Assembly: GCF_014229645.1 (NCBI RefSeq)
Contig: NZ_JAATOD010000001.1
Coordinates: 186,001 to 250,000 of the forward strand
DNA length: 64,000 nt
Reading direction: 5' to 3'
DNA from: Listeria swaminathanii
GTDB taxonomy: Bacteria; Bacillota; Bacilli; Lactobacillales; Listeriaceae
A program made the translations under genes and the position numbers. Position 1 is the stretch's first letter, and every line of letters begins with the position of its first letter. The notes under the pieces are model-generated. The model was not told the origin of the DNA and searched no databases. It saw only the letters and a list, made by a program, of their open reading frames with translations. Of the stretch, positions 9,071 through 17,655 are shown piece by piece.

Positions 9071-9928
9071 CTATTTCAATAAACTAAGGAATACGACACC
9101 CACCATAATTAACAGTATGCCAGAAAGGATGAAAGTCCATTCAAGCGGGCTTTTTTTCTGTTTGAAAATGAGGATTCCGCCGATTGTTGCGACGATAACG
9201 CAGGCTTGCGAAATCGAGAAGCTCGTTGCGACACCAAGAACGGCGGTAGCTAAGAACATGCCTAGATTCGCAATCGACCACGACAACCCGGTCATTAAGT
9301 TAAACGTGACATTTTTTCGGGAAATTGCTTGTTTTTTCGCTAAGTTAATACCAATGGCGCATGTTAGCATCCCGATTGCTTGTGGTAAAATGATAGAAAA
9401 GCCAGTAACATCAAAAAGCTGGTTTGTTACTACGTAAAGCGTTAAAAAGAAGGAAGATAGAATAACGATACCGTAGACATGAAATGAAACCGACTCCGTG
9501 ATATGATTCCCGCGTTTTTGAAACCCGGTCATTACCACCCCAATCAAGATTAAAATTACTGCAACAACTCCAATGATAACAGCCGTAACCGTTTGCCATT
9601 CCCGGAACACGAAAACTGCGAAAAGCGTTGCGCCAACAAGTTGTGTACCGTTTGAAATCGGCATTGCCTTTGCGACACTGGAAGCCGCAATCCCTTTAAA
9701 CTGTAGTAATTGTCCAAAACTCCAAAAGATACCTGAAACAAAACTCACAATAAAAGAAAGAACCGTTATTTCTGGTGATAAAATCCAGAATAAAATGAGA
9801 GCAAATAATAGCGCACTAATCGATGTCCCCAGTAGTTGTTCCTCGGGGGTGCTTTTTCGTAAGTTCGCAATTATTGGCATAAATCCCCACCCAAGAACAG
9901 GGAGTAACGCAATAAGATAAATAGACAT
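9071..9928 (-). CDS. glcU: Glucose uptake protein, GRP family
   Basis: 285 residues, ten predicted membrane helices in two repeats of five, as in the GlcU/RhaT drug-metabolite-transporter branch. It opens with YLIALLPVLGWGFMPIIANL, the usual start of GlcU. It imports glucose by proton symport, independently of the PTS. Start ATG with AGGAAG just upstream. Single gene, divergent from the PRD regulator, sharing an intergenic region of about 160 bases. Confidence 0.88.
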   Translation of the reverse strand: MSIYLIALLPVLGWGFMPIIANLRKSTPEEQLLGTSISALLFALILFWILSPEITVLSFIVSFVSGIFWSFGQLLQFKGIAASSVAKAMPISNGTQLVGATLFAVFVFREWQTVTAVIIGVVAVILILIGVVMTGFQKRGNHITESVSFHVYGIVILSSFFLTLYVVTNQLFDVTGFSIILPQAIGMLTCAIGINLAKKQAISRKNVTFNLMTGLSWSIANLGMFLATAVLGVATSFSISQACVIVATIGGILIFKQKKSPLEWTFILSGILLIMVGVVFLSLLK

Positions 9929-10088
9929 AAATAAGCTTCCTTTCTAGGTTAGTGGTGCTATTTAAATCTACCATTCTCCAAAATGAACAGCAATATCCCA
10001 AAATTACGGTATTCAATGCGGTAATTTTCGTAGTTTTCTGGGGATGAGTCTTTGTAATAGAATAAACGTAGGGAAAGGAAAATTAAAA

Positions 10089-12050
10089 ATGAAAGCGGTA
10101 ACGAAAATGATTGCAAATCGCGAAAAAAATATCATTCAGTTTCTAATGAAGACAGGTCAAACACGTGTTGGAACTATCGCGAATCATCTCGGACTTTCAG
10201 AAAAAACTGTCTCAAATTCACTGAAGGAAATCGATGTTTTTCTAAAGGACTTTGATATGACGGTTGTCCGTAAACCAAAAATCGGTGTGTATATTGAAGG
10301 CGATAATAATGCTTTTGCCGAAGTTAATCGATTCCTAGATAACCAAGTCAGCCAAATCCCATCAACGAAAGAAGAGCGGGTTATCTACATTTTCAGTAAA
10401 TTGCTTAAAGCAGATGACTATATCACGATTCATCAACTTGCAGACGAACTTTACATTAGTCGGGGCACGATTGAGAAAAACATGGTTGAAGTGACGAAAA
10501 TGCTGGAAAAAGAAGGCATCACTTTGTACAAGAAACCTAGTAAAGGTATGAAGTTGCTGATTAGTGAGCGAGAAAAACGTGCCTTAACATCGAAATTCAT
10601 TACTAATTTTTGGGGTAACAACTGGTATTTAAAGCAAGAAGGCGAAAAAGTGCTCCAAGCATTCGATACGATTCAGGCCGATGTTACTGGGATTTTTCCG
10701 GAAGAAGGCTTGAAAGAAATCATTGCGATTGTTCAAGAATTCAGCGAGCGTCATGATTTTACTTTTACAGATTATGCGTTTCAGTCAATTGTGATTCACC
10801 TTGCGATTGCGGTAGAGCGAATTCGCGAAGGTGAGTATGTGGAAAACGTTGAGAGCGACCCGATGAAAGATGTGTTTGAGTCACAGCGTAACAACACGGA
10901 AATTCTTGTTGGCATGTTGGAAGAGCGTTTGGATATTAAAATTCCAGCATTTGAAGTTGGCTATATTCAACTTCATTTAACGGCTGCTTATAATCAACAA
11001 CATGATGAGCTGCTCGTTAATACTCCGCCGCAAGAGGACGATGTCGCTGATTTTGTCAGTCGGTGTTTAGCGGAAGGAAATTACGATAAGGGCTTGCTTG
11101 AAGACCTGACAACGCATATGAAATCCGCAATTAATCGTTTAAAACTTGGTATGCATTTTAAAAATCCGTACCTCAGCAAAATTAAGCAAAACTTTCCCCA
11201 AGCGTTTGAAGAAGCGCTTTACTTTAAAGCAAAATTTGAACAAAAGTACGATGTGCAAGTGAACGAAGATGAGACGGCGTACATTGCGCTACATTTTGAA
11301 GCATACAAAGAAAGAAGTCGCTCTTTCCCCGACCAAATTCGAGTGGTTCTTGTATGCAGTACAGGGCTCGGTTCATCGAGATTACTCGCAGCTAGAATTA
11401 AAAAATATTTTCCAATGATTACGATTGAAAAAATACTGTCTGTTCAGGCGTTAATGGAAACCGAAGTCGATGTGGATTTAGTCATTAGTACAATCTACCT
11501 CGAACTAGAGGACATTCCGAGCATTGTTGTAAGCCCGATGATGAGTAAGGCGGATTTGCAACAAGTCGAAAGCCAAATCGAACGAACGAGACGCAAGAAA
11601 AAGAAACGCAGCCAACCATTTGTTGATTTAATTAAGCCAAAAACCATTTTTGCGAAGTTGGATGTTGCGACGATGGAAGAAGCGATTGCGGAAATTGGCG
11701 ACAAATTGGTGGAGCAGGGCATTGCTAAGCCAGGTATCGTGGAAAGTGCGCTGAAAAGAGAGGCGCTATCGTTCACTTCTTTTGAAGAAATGGCGACACC
11801 ACACGCGGATCCAGCGTTAATCAATGAATCGCGCATTGTCATCGCGACACTGAAACACCCAGTGAAATGGGGCTTGGTCGATGTGGATAAAATCTTTTTT
11901 ATCGCTTTGGCAGAACAAAATGGTATTAATTTAGACGCGATGTACGAACAATTTTATAAATATATTGATAATAAAAAATGGCTAGAAAAGCTGACGCAAC
12001 TAAAAAGTGCCGCAGAAATTTATGAGCATTTGTTAAAGGATGGGATGTAA
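10089..12050 (+). CDS. PRD-containing PTS regulator (MtlR/ManR type)
   Basis: About 653 residues from the ATG at 10089 (AAAGGAAAA upstream); an in-frame ATG at 10044 has no ribosome site. Domains in order: HTH (~10-60), a second Mga-like HTH (~90-150), PRD1 (~190-290, with IVIHLAIAVERI and YIQLHLTAAYN), PRD2 (~300-400, with GMHFKNPYL and YIALHFEAYKE), an EIIB-like domain with LVCSTGLGSSR (~420-500) and an EIIA-like domain with TPHADP (~510-650). Phosphorylation of its histidines and cysteine by PTS proteins sets its activity. Its stop codon overlaps the IIA start, so it heads the operon it is expected to activate. Confidence 0.9.
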   Translation: MKAVTKMIANREKNIIQFLMKTGQTRVGTIANHLGLSEKTVSNSLKEIDVFLKDFDMTVVRKPKIGVYIEGDNNAFAEVNRFLDNQVSQIPSTKEERVIYIFSKLLKADDYITIHQLADELYISRGTIEKNMVEVTKMLEKEGITLYKKPSKGMKLLISEREKRALTSKFITNFWGNNWYLKQEGEKVLQAFDTIQADVTGIFPEEGLKEIIAIVQEFSERHDFTFTDYAFQSIVIHLAIAVERIREGEYVENVESDPMKDVFESQRNNTEILVGMLEERLDIKIPAFEVGYIQLHLTAAYNQQHDELLVNTPPQEDDVADFVSRCLAEGNYDKGLLEDLTTHMKSAINRLKLGMHFKNPYLSKIKQNFPQAFEEALYFKAKFEQKYDVQVNEDETAYIALHFEAYKERSRSFPDQIRVVLVCSTGLGSSRLLAARIKKYFPMITIEKILSVQALMETEVDVDLVISTIYLELEDIPSIVVSPMMSKADLQQVESQIERTRRKKKKRSQPFVDLIKPKTIFAKLDVATMEEAIAEIGDKLVEQGIAKPGIVESALKREALSFTSFEEMATPHADPALINESRIVIATLKHPVKWGLVDVDKIFFIALAEQNGINLDAMYEQFYKYIDNKKWLEKLTQLKSAAEIYEHLLKDGM

Positions 12051-12514
12051 TGGAAGTAAAAGATATTTTAACCAAAGAATTAGTCGTTTTTGATTTAGAA
12101 GCGACAACCAAAGAAACAGCAATTGAAGAAATGGCAGAAATGTTGAATGAACAGGGCGTTTTAGCAGATAAAGCGACTTATGTTCAAGCCGTTTTGGAAC
12201 GAGAAGCACATTCAACAACTGGAATAGGTAATAACATTGCCATCCCACACGGAAAAAGTGAAAGTGTCACGAAATCGGCCATCGTTTTTGCAAGAACGAA
12301 AGCCATGATTGAATGGGAATCGCTTGATGACGAACCAGTAAACATGATTTTCTTGCTGGCAATTACGGATTCCGACAAAACAGACGGTCATTTAAAAATC
12401 CTTGCTGAAATTGCGACGAAACTAATGGACGATGATATTGTTGAGAATTTAAAAAGTACAAGAGATCAAGAAGAAGTTATTCGAATTTTAAATGGAGGCG
12501 TAGTAGAGATATGA
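12050..12514 (+). CDS. PTS fructose/mannosyl-type enzyme IIA
   Basis: 154 residues, EIIA-2 fold. The phosphorylated histidine is in NNIAIPHGKSE (~residue 65). It takes phosphate from HPr and hands it to the IIB next door. The ATG shares one base with the regulator's stop codon, and its own 3' end overlaps IIB by 4 bases. Confidence 0.92.
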   Translation: MEVKDILTKELVVFDLEATTKETAIEEMAEMLNEQGVLADKATYVQAVLEREAHSTTGIGNNIAIPHGKSESVTKSAIVFARTKAMIEWESLDDEPVNMIFLLAITDSDKTDGHLKILAEIATKLMDDDIVENLKSTRDQEEVIRILNGGVVEI

Positions 12515-12831
12515 AACGTAAAATTATCGCAGTAACCGCATGTGCGACAGGAGTAGCACACACATATATGGCAGCACAAGCCCTTAAAAAAGGCGCGAAA
12601 AAAATGGGAAACCTCATTAAAGTAGAAACACAAGGCGCGACAGGAATTGAAAATGAATTAACCGAAAAAGACGTAAATATTGGTGAAGTAGTCATTTTCG
12701 CAGTAGATACTAAAGTACGTAATAAAGAACGTTTTGACGGTAAAGTCGTGCTGGAAGTTCCAGTAAGCGCACCGATTAAAGATGCAGAAAAAGTAATCAA
12801 CGCAGCTCTTGCGTTAATTGACGAAAAATAA
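12511..12831 (+). CDS. PTS fructose/mannosyl-type enzyme IIB
   Basis: 106 residues. The N-terminus has VTACATGVAHTYMAA, with the phosphorylated cysteine at residue 11, the fingerprint of fructose-family IIB. Cytoplasmic; it passes phosphate to the sugar in the IIC channel. Separate IIA, IIB and IIC subunits with a following GH38 enzyme resemble a split MngA system. Confidence 0.92.
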   Translation: MKRKIIAVTACATGVAHTYMAAQALKKGAKKMGNLIKVETQGATGIENELTEKDVNIGEVVIFAVDTKVRNKERFDGKVVLEVPVSAPIKDAEKVINAALALIDEK

Positions 12832-12843
12832 GGAGGATTTACC

Positions 12844-13950
12844 ATGTTTAAGAAAATTGGGAGTGAACTAAAGAAACATGTTTTAACAGGTATTTCATAT
12901 ATGATTCCGCTCGTTATCGCGGGTGCCGTAATTATGGCAATTGCGCGGGTTGGCGGTTCGTTTTTCGGGATTACAGATATTTGGGACGCGAAATATGCAG
13001 ATAGTGCCAATAGCTTAATTTCGTTATTACACAGTTTAGATGGTTTTGGTGGCTTGGCACTAGGAATGATGTTCCCGGTTATTGCCGCATTTATTGGTTA
13101 TTCCATTTCGGACAAATTAGCACTGGCACCAGGTCTTGTTGGTGGTTTGCTGGCACGTGACATCGGCGCTGGTTTCCTTGGGGCACTTGCAGCTGGTTTA
13201 ATCGCTGGTTACACATGTCTATTGATTAAAAAATACGTGAAACTGCCAAAAGCGGCGGCTTCTATTGTACCAGTCTTTTTAGTACCAGTTTTTGGCACAC
13301 TTATTACCGTTCTTATTATTAATTATGTTGTTGGTATTCCTTTTGCAGATTTAAATACAGCCCTTGAAAATTGGTTAAATGGTATGTCTGGATCAAACCA
13401 AATTCTAATGGCGGCTATTATTGGCGCGATGGTTGGTTTTGACTTAGGCGGACCTGTAAACAAAGCAGCTGTAACAACGGCGATGGCACTTTTAACAAGT
13501 GGAATTTATGCACCGAATACAGCGGCGCAAGTAGCAATCATCATCCCGCCACTTGGTCTTGGTTTAGCAACATTAATCGCAAAACGTAAATACAATACAG
13601 AAATGCGTGAAGCAGGGAAATCCTCGCTTATTATGGGACTTGTTGGGATTAGTGAAGGGGCAATTCCTTTCGCAGTAGAATCTCCGCTTAAAGTTATTCC
13701 GGCAACTGTACTTGGTTCTGCTGTCGGCGGCGCACTTGCGGTAGGTCTTGGCGCAATTAACCAAGCTCCAATCAGTGGTTTTTACGGCTGGTTCACTGTA
13801 GAAAATTGGCCAGTTTACATTCTAGCAATTGCAGTCGGAACACTCATCGTTGCGGGAATGTCAGTCGCTTTACGTAAAACAAGTGCTGGTGAAGAAATCG
13901 CTGGCTCTAGCTACGATGACGAAATTGACGAAGCAGAATGGGAAGCTTAA
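12844..13950 (+). CDS. PTS fructose/mannosyl-type enzyme IIC
   Basis: 368 residues, about ten membrane helices. It has LAPGLVGGLLARDIGAGFLGA (~97-117), MVGFDLGGPVNKAA (~195-208) and a GISEGAIPFAVESPL loop (~270-284), all typical of EIIC of the fructose family. It moves the sugar through the membrane during phosphorylation. Ribosome site AAGGAGG; 12 bases after IIB. With the mannosidase downstream, 2-O-alpha-mannosyl-D-glycerate or another mannoside is a reasonable substrate guess. Confidence 0.92.
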   Translation: MFKKIGSELKKHVLTGISYMIPLVIAGAVIMAIARVGGSFFGITDIWDAKYADSANSLISLLHSLDGFGGLALGMMFPVIAAFIGYSISDKLALAPGLVGGLLARDIGAGFLGALAAGLIAGYTCLLIKKYVKLPKAAASIVPVFLVPVFGTLITVLIINYVVGIPFADLNTALENWLNGMSGSNQILMAAIIGAMVGFDLGGPVNKAAVTTAMALLTSGIYAPNTAAQVAIIIPPLGLGLATLIAKRKYNTEMREAGKSSLIMGLVGISEGAIPFAVESPLKVIPATVLGSAVGGALAVGLGAINQAPISGFYGWFTVENWPVYILAIAVGTLIVAGMSVALRKTSAGEEIAGSSYDDEIDEAEWEA

Positions 13951-13965
13951 AAAACGGAGGTAACT

Positions 13966-16548
13966 ATGGTTAAAGCACATATTGTGAACCATACGCATTG
14001 GGACCGAGAGTGGTATTTCACCTCGGCCGATGCACTGGTTCTAAGTGAACAACTTTTTACAGAAGTGATTGACGAATTAAAAAAGCACCCAGAAGCAAAC
14101 TTTGTACTTGATGGACAATTGTCGATTTTAGACGATTATGTCGCACTGTATCCGGAAAAATTAGCGGATATTAAACAGCTGATTGCGGATGAGCAACTTT
14201 TCATTGGTCCATGGTTTACGCAAACAGATGCCTTTTTCGCGCACAGTGAGTCGATTTTGCGCAATGCGATGATTGGAATTTTTGATAGCAAAAAATACGG
14301 CGACTATATGAAAATTGGTTATTTGCCGGATACATTTGGTTTTAATGCGCAAATGCCGACTTTGCTTGAGCACGCTGGATTTGATAATGTGATTTTCTGG
14401 CGCGGGCTTCATTTAGGCGAGCATGTCGATTCTCCGTATTTTAAATGGCAAGGACTTGGCGAGGATACTTCTATTTATGCGATTAATATGCCACAAGGTT
14501 ACGGCACGGGGATGCTACTTGAGCCAACATCGGCATACGTGGATGGTCGCCTTGATCCGGCAATTGATTTTATTGAAAAATATAGCAAAACGACCGAAGT
14601 ATTAATTCCATCTGGGAATGATCAGCTGAATATTATTAGTAATTTTGCAGAAAAACTGGCGGAAATCAACAAGATGGGGCGCCATGATTATCAACTTAGC
14701 ACCTATCAAGATTTTATTCAATATGTAAGAGAGTTGCCCGATTTAGAAGAATATCGCGGTGAGTTTAGGAGTCCAGTTTTGGCACGAGTGCATAAAACCA
14801 TTGGCTCAAGCCGTATGAATATTAAGCTAAAAAGCGCGTCACTCGAGCAAAAACTGCTAACACGTATTGAGCCGCTGCTTGTTATTGCTAAGGCATCCGG
14901 TATTTCCATCAGCGAGCGTTTACTAATGCATACGTGGAAAAAATTGCTTGAAGGTCAAGCGCACGATAGTTTGGCGGGTTGCGTTTCTGATCCTGTTGCT
15001 GAAGATATTTTGCACCGGATGAAAGAAGCTGACGAGCTGTGCGATAGTATCGAAAACACGATTGTGAAGAAAATTGCCGATGATTTGATGCTTGAGGCGA
15101 ATGAAATTTTAGTTTTTAATACCGATTTACATGATTTTGATGGATTTAAAGAAATTCAAGTAGTTACTGAACATAAAAACATCCATTTCCCAGCATTTCC
15201 AGATGCGACGATTGTCCAAGAAGAATTCATCCCATCGCGTGAAAATGTGCTAGAAGAAACGCCAGCTGGGAACCGATTTATTGAAGAACCTGGTTATTAT
15301 GTGCTTCAAGTGCGTGTCAAAGTGGAGTTACCAGGGCTAGGTTACCACGTGATTGCTTTTGAAGAGAATGACCGCGAACTGGATTCGATGATTGCTTCCA
15401 ATGATGTGGCAATCGCGAATGATTTCTACAAAATCACTTTTGAAAATGGCGAAATCGCGCTTGAAAAAGCAAATGGCGAGCGTACAACTTCCTTTATTAC
15501 GCTAGAAGATGATGTGAATGCGGGAGATACGTATGATTATTCACCGTTAGCCGGAGATATCGCGGAATTATTCACTTTTTCCGAAGCAAAAACGGAGAAA
15601 TCGAGTGAAGTTGAACGTTTAATTTTAACTGGAAAGAACGATTTCCCGTTAGACCGTTTGACAAAAGAAGGTCAAGGCGAGTTACAAATTGAGCTGATTT
15701 TAGAACTGAAAAAAGGTAGCGAACTGCTAGATGTTAAAATCGAAGTGGACAACCAAATCAAAAACCACCGATTACGCTTGAAAGTAAACACAGGCGTGAA
15801 AACAGATTACAACATCGCGTCGCTTCCATTCGGATACATTGAAAGGAAGCCAGTCGTACCAGCGAATTGGCAAGAAACATACAGCGAAATGCCAATTGAT
15901 ATCGAGCCGTTAGAACAAAGCGTGACGCTAACAAATGAAGCAGAAAGCTGCACCATTTTCACACGCGGCGTCAAAGAATATCAACAGTTGGATCAACATT
16001 TAGCACTAACGCTACTCGCAACAACCGGCCAACTTGGGAAACCTGATTTAGCTTACCGTCCAGGCCGAGCATCAGGTGACACAACGAAAAAAGGCCACGT
16101 GCTCATCGAAACAGCAGGTGCGCAACTACTTGGCAAACATGAATTCTCACTTGCCATCTATCTAGGCGACCAAGCTTTCGACGAACATAAAACAGCTGAA
16201 CGAACAAAAGCGTTCAACCAAGCAAACGTGTCCTACCAGCGTCAACCGTTCAACCACTTTTTACACCGTTTAGACAATAAAATCCAGAAAACAGAACGAA
16301 GATTAGGCGCGAAGCAAACGTTAGGTATGTTGAATTTGCCGAAAGAATACTTAGTTTCAGCGTGCCACCCGTCCTACTACTCAGCAGATAAATACATTAT
16401 CCGCCTGGAAAACCCAACTAACACACCACAAAAGTTGGCACTCTCGGATATGTCATTTGAGTATGTGAATGCTATCGAAGAAGTTGTCGCAAATGACAAC
16501 AACACGATTCCAGCATATGGCGCTGTTACGTTGCGATTAGATATATAG
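13966..16548 (+). CDS. GH38 alpha-mannosidase (MngB-like)
   Basis: 860 residues. The GH38 catalytic domain has NHTHWDREWY (zinc-binding His11 and Asp13), YLPDTFGFNAQMP with the nucleophile Asp at ~122, and GQAHDSLAGCVSDPV (~340). A middle helical domain and C-terminal beta domains follow. It would hydrolyse the phosphorylated mannoside delivered by the PTS, releasing mannose 6-phosphate. Last gene of the operon, 15 bases after IIC with CGGAGG as ribosome site. Length and start fit bacterial MngB enzymes. Confidence 0.93.
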   Translation: MVKAHIVNHTHWDREWYFTSADALVLSEQLFTEVIDELKKHPEANFVLDGQLSILDDYVALYPEKLADIKQLIADEQLFIGPWFTQTDAFFAHSESILRNAMIGIFDSKKYGDYMKIGYLPDTFGFNAQMPTLLEHAGFDNVIFWRGLHLGEHVDSPYFKWQGLGEDTSIYAINMPQGYGTGMLLEPTSAYVDGRLDPAIDFIEKYSKTTEVLIPSGNDQLNIISNFAEKLAEINKMGRHDYQLSTYQDFIQYVRELPDLEEYRGEFRSPVLARVHKTIGSSRMNIKLKSASLEQKLLTRIEPLLVIAKASGISISERLLMHTWKKLLEGQAHDSLAGCVSDPVAEDILHRMKEADELCDSIENTIVKKIADDLMLEANEILVFNTDLHDFDGFKEIQVVTEHKNIHFPAFPDATIVQEEFIPSRENVLEETPAGNRFIEEPGYYVLQVRVKVELPGLGYHVIAFEENDRELDSMIASNDVAIANDFYKITFENGEIALEKANGERTTSFITLEDDVNAGDTYDYSPLAGDIAELFTFSEAKTEKSSEVERLILTGKNDFPLDRLTKEGQGELQIELILELKKGSELLDVKIEVDNQIKNHRLRLKVNTGVKTDYNIASLPFGYIERKPVVPANWQETYSEMPIDIEPLEQSVTLTNEAESCTIFTRGVKEYQQLDQHLALTLLATTGQLGKPDLAYRPGRASGDTTKKGHVLIETAGAQLLGKHEFSLAIYLGDQAFDEHKTAERTKAFNQANVSYQRQPFNHFLHRLDNKIQKTERRLGAKQTLGMLNLPKEYLVSACHPSYYSADKYIIRLENPTNTPQKLALSDMSFEYVNAIEEVVANDNNTIPAYGAVTLRLDI

Positions 16549-16553
16549 AAAGA

Positions 16554-16590
16554 AAACTTGCTCAAAGTATTTATTTTGAGCAAGTTTTTA
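16554..16590 (+). terminator. Terminator of the mannoside PTS operon
   Basis: ACTTGCTCAAA pairs with TTTGAGCAAGT and is followed by TTTT, beginning six bases after the mannosidase stop codon. Confidence 0.85.
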
Positions 16591-16684
16591 TTTATGTTGG
16601 ATTGCAATGAGTTATTAAACATGGTATCTTTGGATTGAAAACGCTTTAACTGGCAGAATCATTTTCAAAAAAGGAGATAGAGAA

Positions 16685-17200
16685 ATGAATCGACAACAAT
16701 TAGAGAAATTGAATCAGGATTGTATCTATGAAGTGTATGAAGATAGGGAAGAAACTAATGAATTTTATATGGGATACATAAAAGCAATTTTTAAAAAGTA
16801 CATTATAATAGAAAATTATCATAGAAGTGGTCAGTTTGATGGTTTTGCTATTATCGCCAATGAAAACATTTTTAAAATTCAAAAAGGCACCAAATATCTG
16901 GAGCCCTATAAAAATGTGAAATCAGCTCAAATGCAAATGCCGGAATTAAGTAGCAAAGGAGATACCCTATATAATTTTCTTCAGTGGGCGAAAGAAAATA
17001 AGAAAATAGTAGAGTTAGCAACAGTTTGGGATGAACTAATTATTGGGGAGATTGACGTGCTTGATGATGAGTTGATATCAATGAACGTTCTTTTGTCTGA
17101 TGATTTTTCACCTGATGGGAAATGTTTTATTGAATTTGAATCGATTCTAGATGTTTGTGTGGATACGTTGAAATTGCGATTTATGGAAGAACGTTGTTAA
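16685..17200 (+). CDS. Hypothetical cytoplasmic protein
   Basis: 171 residues, acidic, no membrane segment or signal peptide. Two similar halves are suggested, each a beta-rich segment with a turn (YMGYIKAIFKKYIIIENY and IIGEIDVLDDELISMNV), which resembles Sm-like or barrel repeats, but I cannot assign a family. ATG with AAAGGAG seven bases before. It stands alone between the mannosidase operon and the Fst-like locus, with lower GC than the operon. Function unknown. Confidence 0.65.
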   Translation: MNRQQLEKLNQDCIYEVYEDREETNEFYMGYIKAIFKKYIIIENYHRSGQFDGFAIIANENIFKIQKGTKYLEPYKNVKSAQMQMPELSSKGDTLYNFLQWAKENKKIVELATVWDELIIGEIDVLDDELISMNVLLSDDFSPDGKCFIEFESILDVCVDTLKLRFMEERC

Positions 17201-17235
17201 AAGCTTTTATTTTTCCGTGTGAGTGTCTCCGTGAG

Positions 17236-17263
17236 TTGTATTTTTCCTAATAAGTGTTATAAT
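17236..17263 (+). promoter_or_regulatory. Promoter of the antitoxin RNA
   Basis: TTGTAT and TATAAT separated by 16 bases; the start site at ~17270 would lie 7 bases before the direct repeat that is complementary to the toxin start region. Confidence 0.65.
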
Positions 17264-17269
17264 AAAGTT

Positions 17270-17331
17270 GGAAAATGAATCATTTAATGCACAAAAATCC
17301 CCGAGTCCGGCTAAAGACCTCGGGGATTTTC
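17270..17331 (+). ncRNA. Antisense RNA antitoxin of the Fst-like locus
   Basis: The transcript from the promoter above to the hairpin at 17291-17336 is about 62 nt, the size of RNA II of the pAD1 par locus. It carries GAATCATTTAATGCAC (17277-17292), identical to 17452-17467 and therefore complementary to the ribosome site and start codon of the convergent toxin mRNA, plus TGGAAAA, which is also repeated at the toxin end. It shares its terminator with the toxin mRNA. Pairing at the terminator loop and the repeats would block translation without an overlapping gene. Confidence 0.72.
17277..17292 (+). repeat. Direct repeat, antitoxin copy
   Basis: GAATCATTTAATGCAC, 16 bases, identical to 17452-17467. 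In par-type loci such repeats are transcribed in opposite directions, so the two RNAs pair here. Confidence 0.85.
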
Positions 17332-17336
17332 TTGTG
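17291..17336. terminator. Shared bidirectional terminator of the toxin and antitoxin RNAs
   Basis: Stem AAAATCCCCGAG with CTCGGGGATTTT and a GC-rich loop. T-runs occur on both strands, extended by CACA and TGTG. Convergent transcription into one hairpin is a hallmark of Fst/par loci. Confidence 0.85.
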
Positions 17337-17353
17337 GTTAGAACGGTTGCCGT

Positions 17354-17458
17354 CTACTTATGTTTTTTATCACTACGATGTTCTAACCAATATTTGTAGG
17401 TAGCTAAAGTAATTCCTACAAAAATCGGAGCAATAAGACTGGAAAAAAATAGAATCAT
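17354..17458 (-). CDS. Fst/Ldr-family type I toxin peptide
   Basis: 34 residues: a hydrophobic helix FFSSLIAPIFVGITLATYKY, then WLEHRSDKKHK. This is the Fst pattern (IxPIxVG in the helix, a tryptophan at the membrane edge, a charged tail). Fst peptides insert into the membrane and stop growth when the antisense RNA is lost. The start is certain: GGGAGGTG lies 6 bases before ATG. The 5' leader (17459-17516) contains inverted repeats, including GAACAA/TTGTTC, that could hide the ribosome site as in Fst RNA I. The minus promoter is at about 17524-17552 (TATAAT with a weak -35). Confidence 0.8.
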   Translation of the reverse strand: MILFFSSLIAPIFVGITLATYKYWLEHRSDKKHK

Positions 17459-17467
17459 TTAATGCAC
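17452..17467 (+). repeat. Direct repeat, toxin copy
   Basis: GAATCATTTAATGCAC again. On the minus strand it spans the toxin start codon and the end of its ribosome site. Confidence 0.85.
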
Positions 17468-17606
17468 CTCCCTTCAAAAGAACAATGTTCCTATTGTTCG
17501 TCTGAAGGTAGACGACTTAATTATTATAGCGCGCTCACATAATTTAAAGAGATGTTTTAAAGAATAAAAATAAATCAAATAGCTATAAATTCAGGACATA
17601 AATCCA

Positions 17607-17654
17607 TAAAAATCAGCAATGAAACTAATTTTAGTTTTATTGCTGATTTTTTTA
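17607..17654 (-). terminator. Terminator of the LysR gene
   Basis: AAATCAGCAAT pairs with ATTGCTGATTT around an AT-rich loop; it abuts the stop codon of the LysR gene and may work in both directions. Confidence 0.8.
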
Positions 17655-17655
17655 C

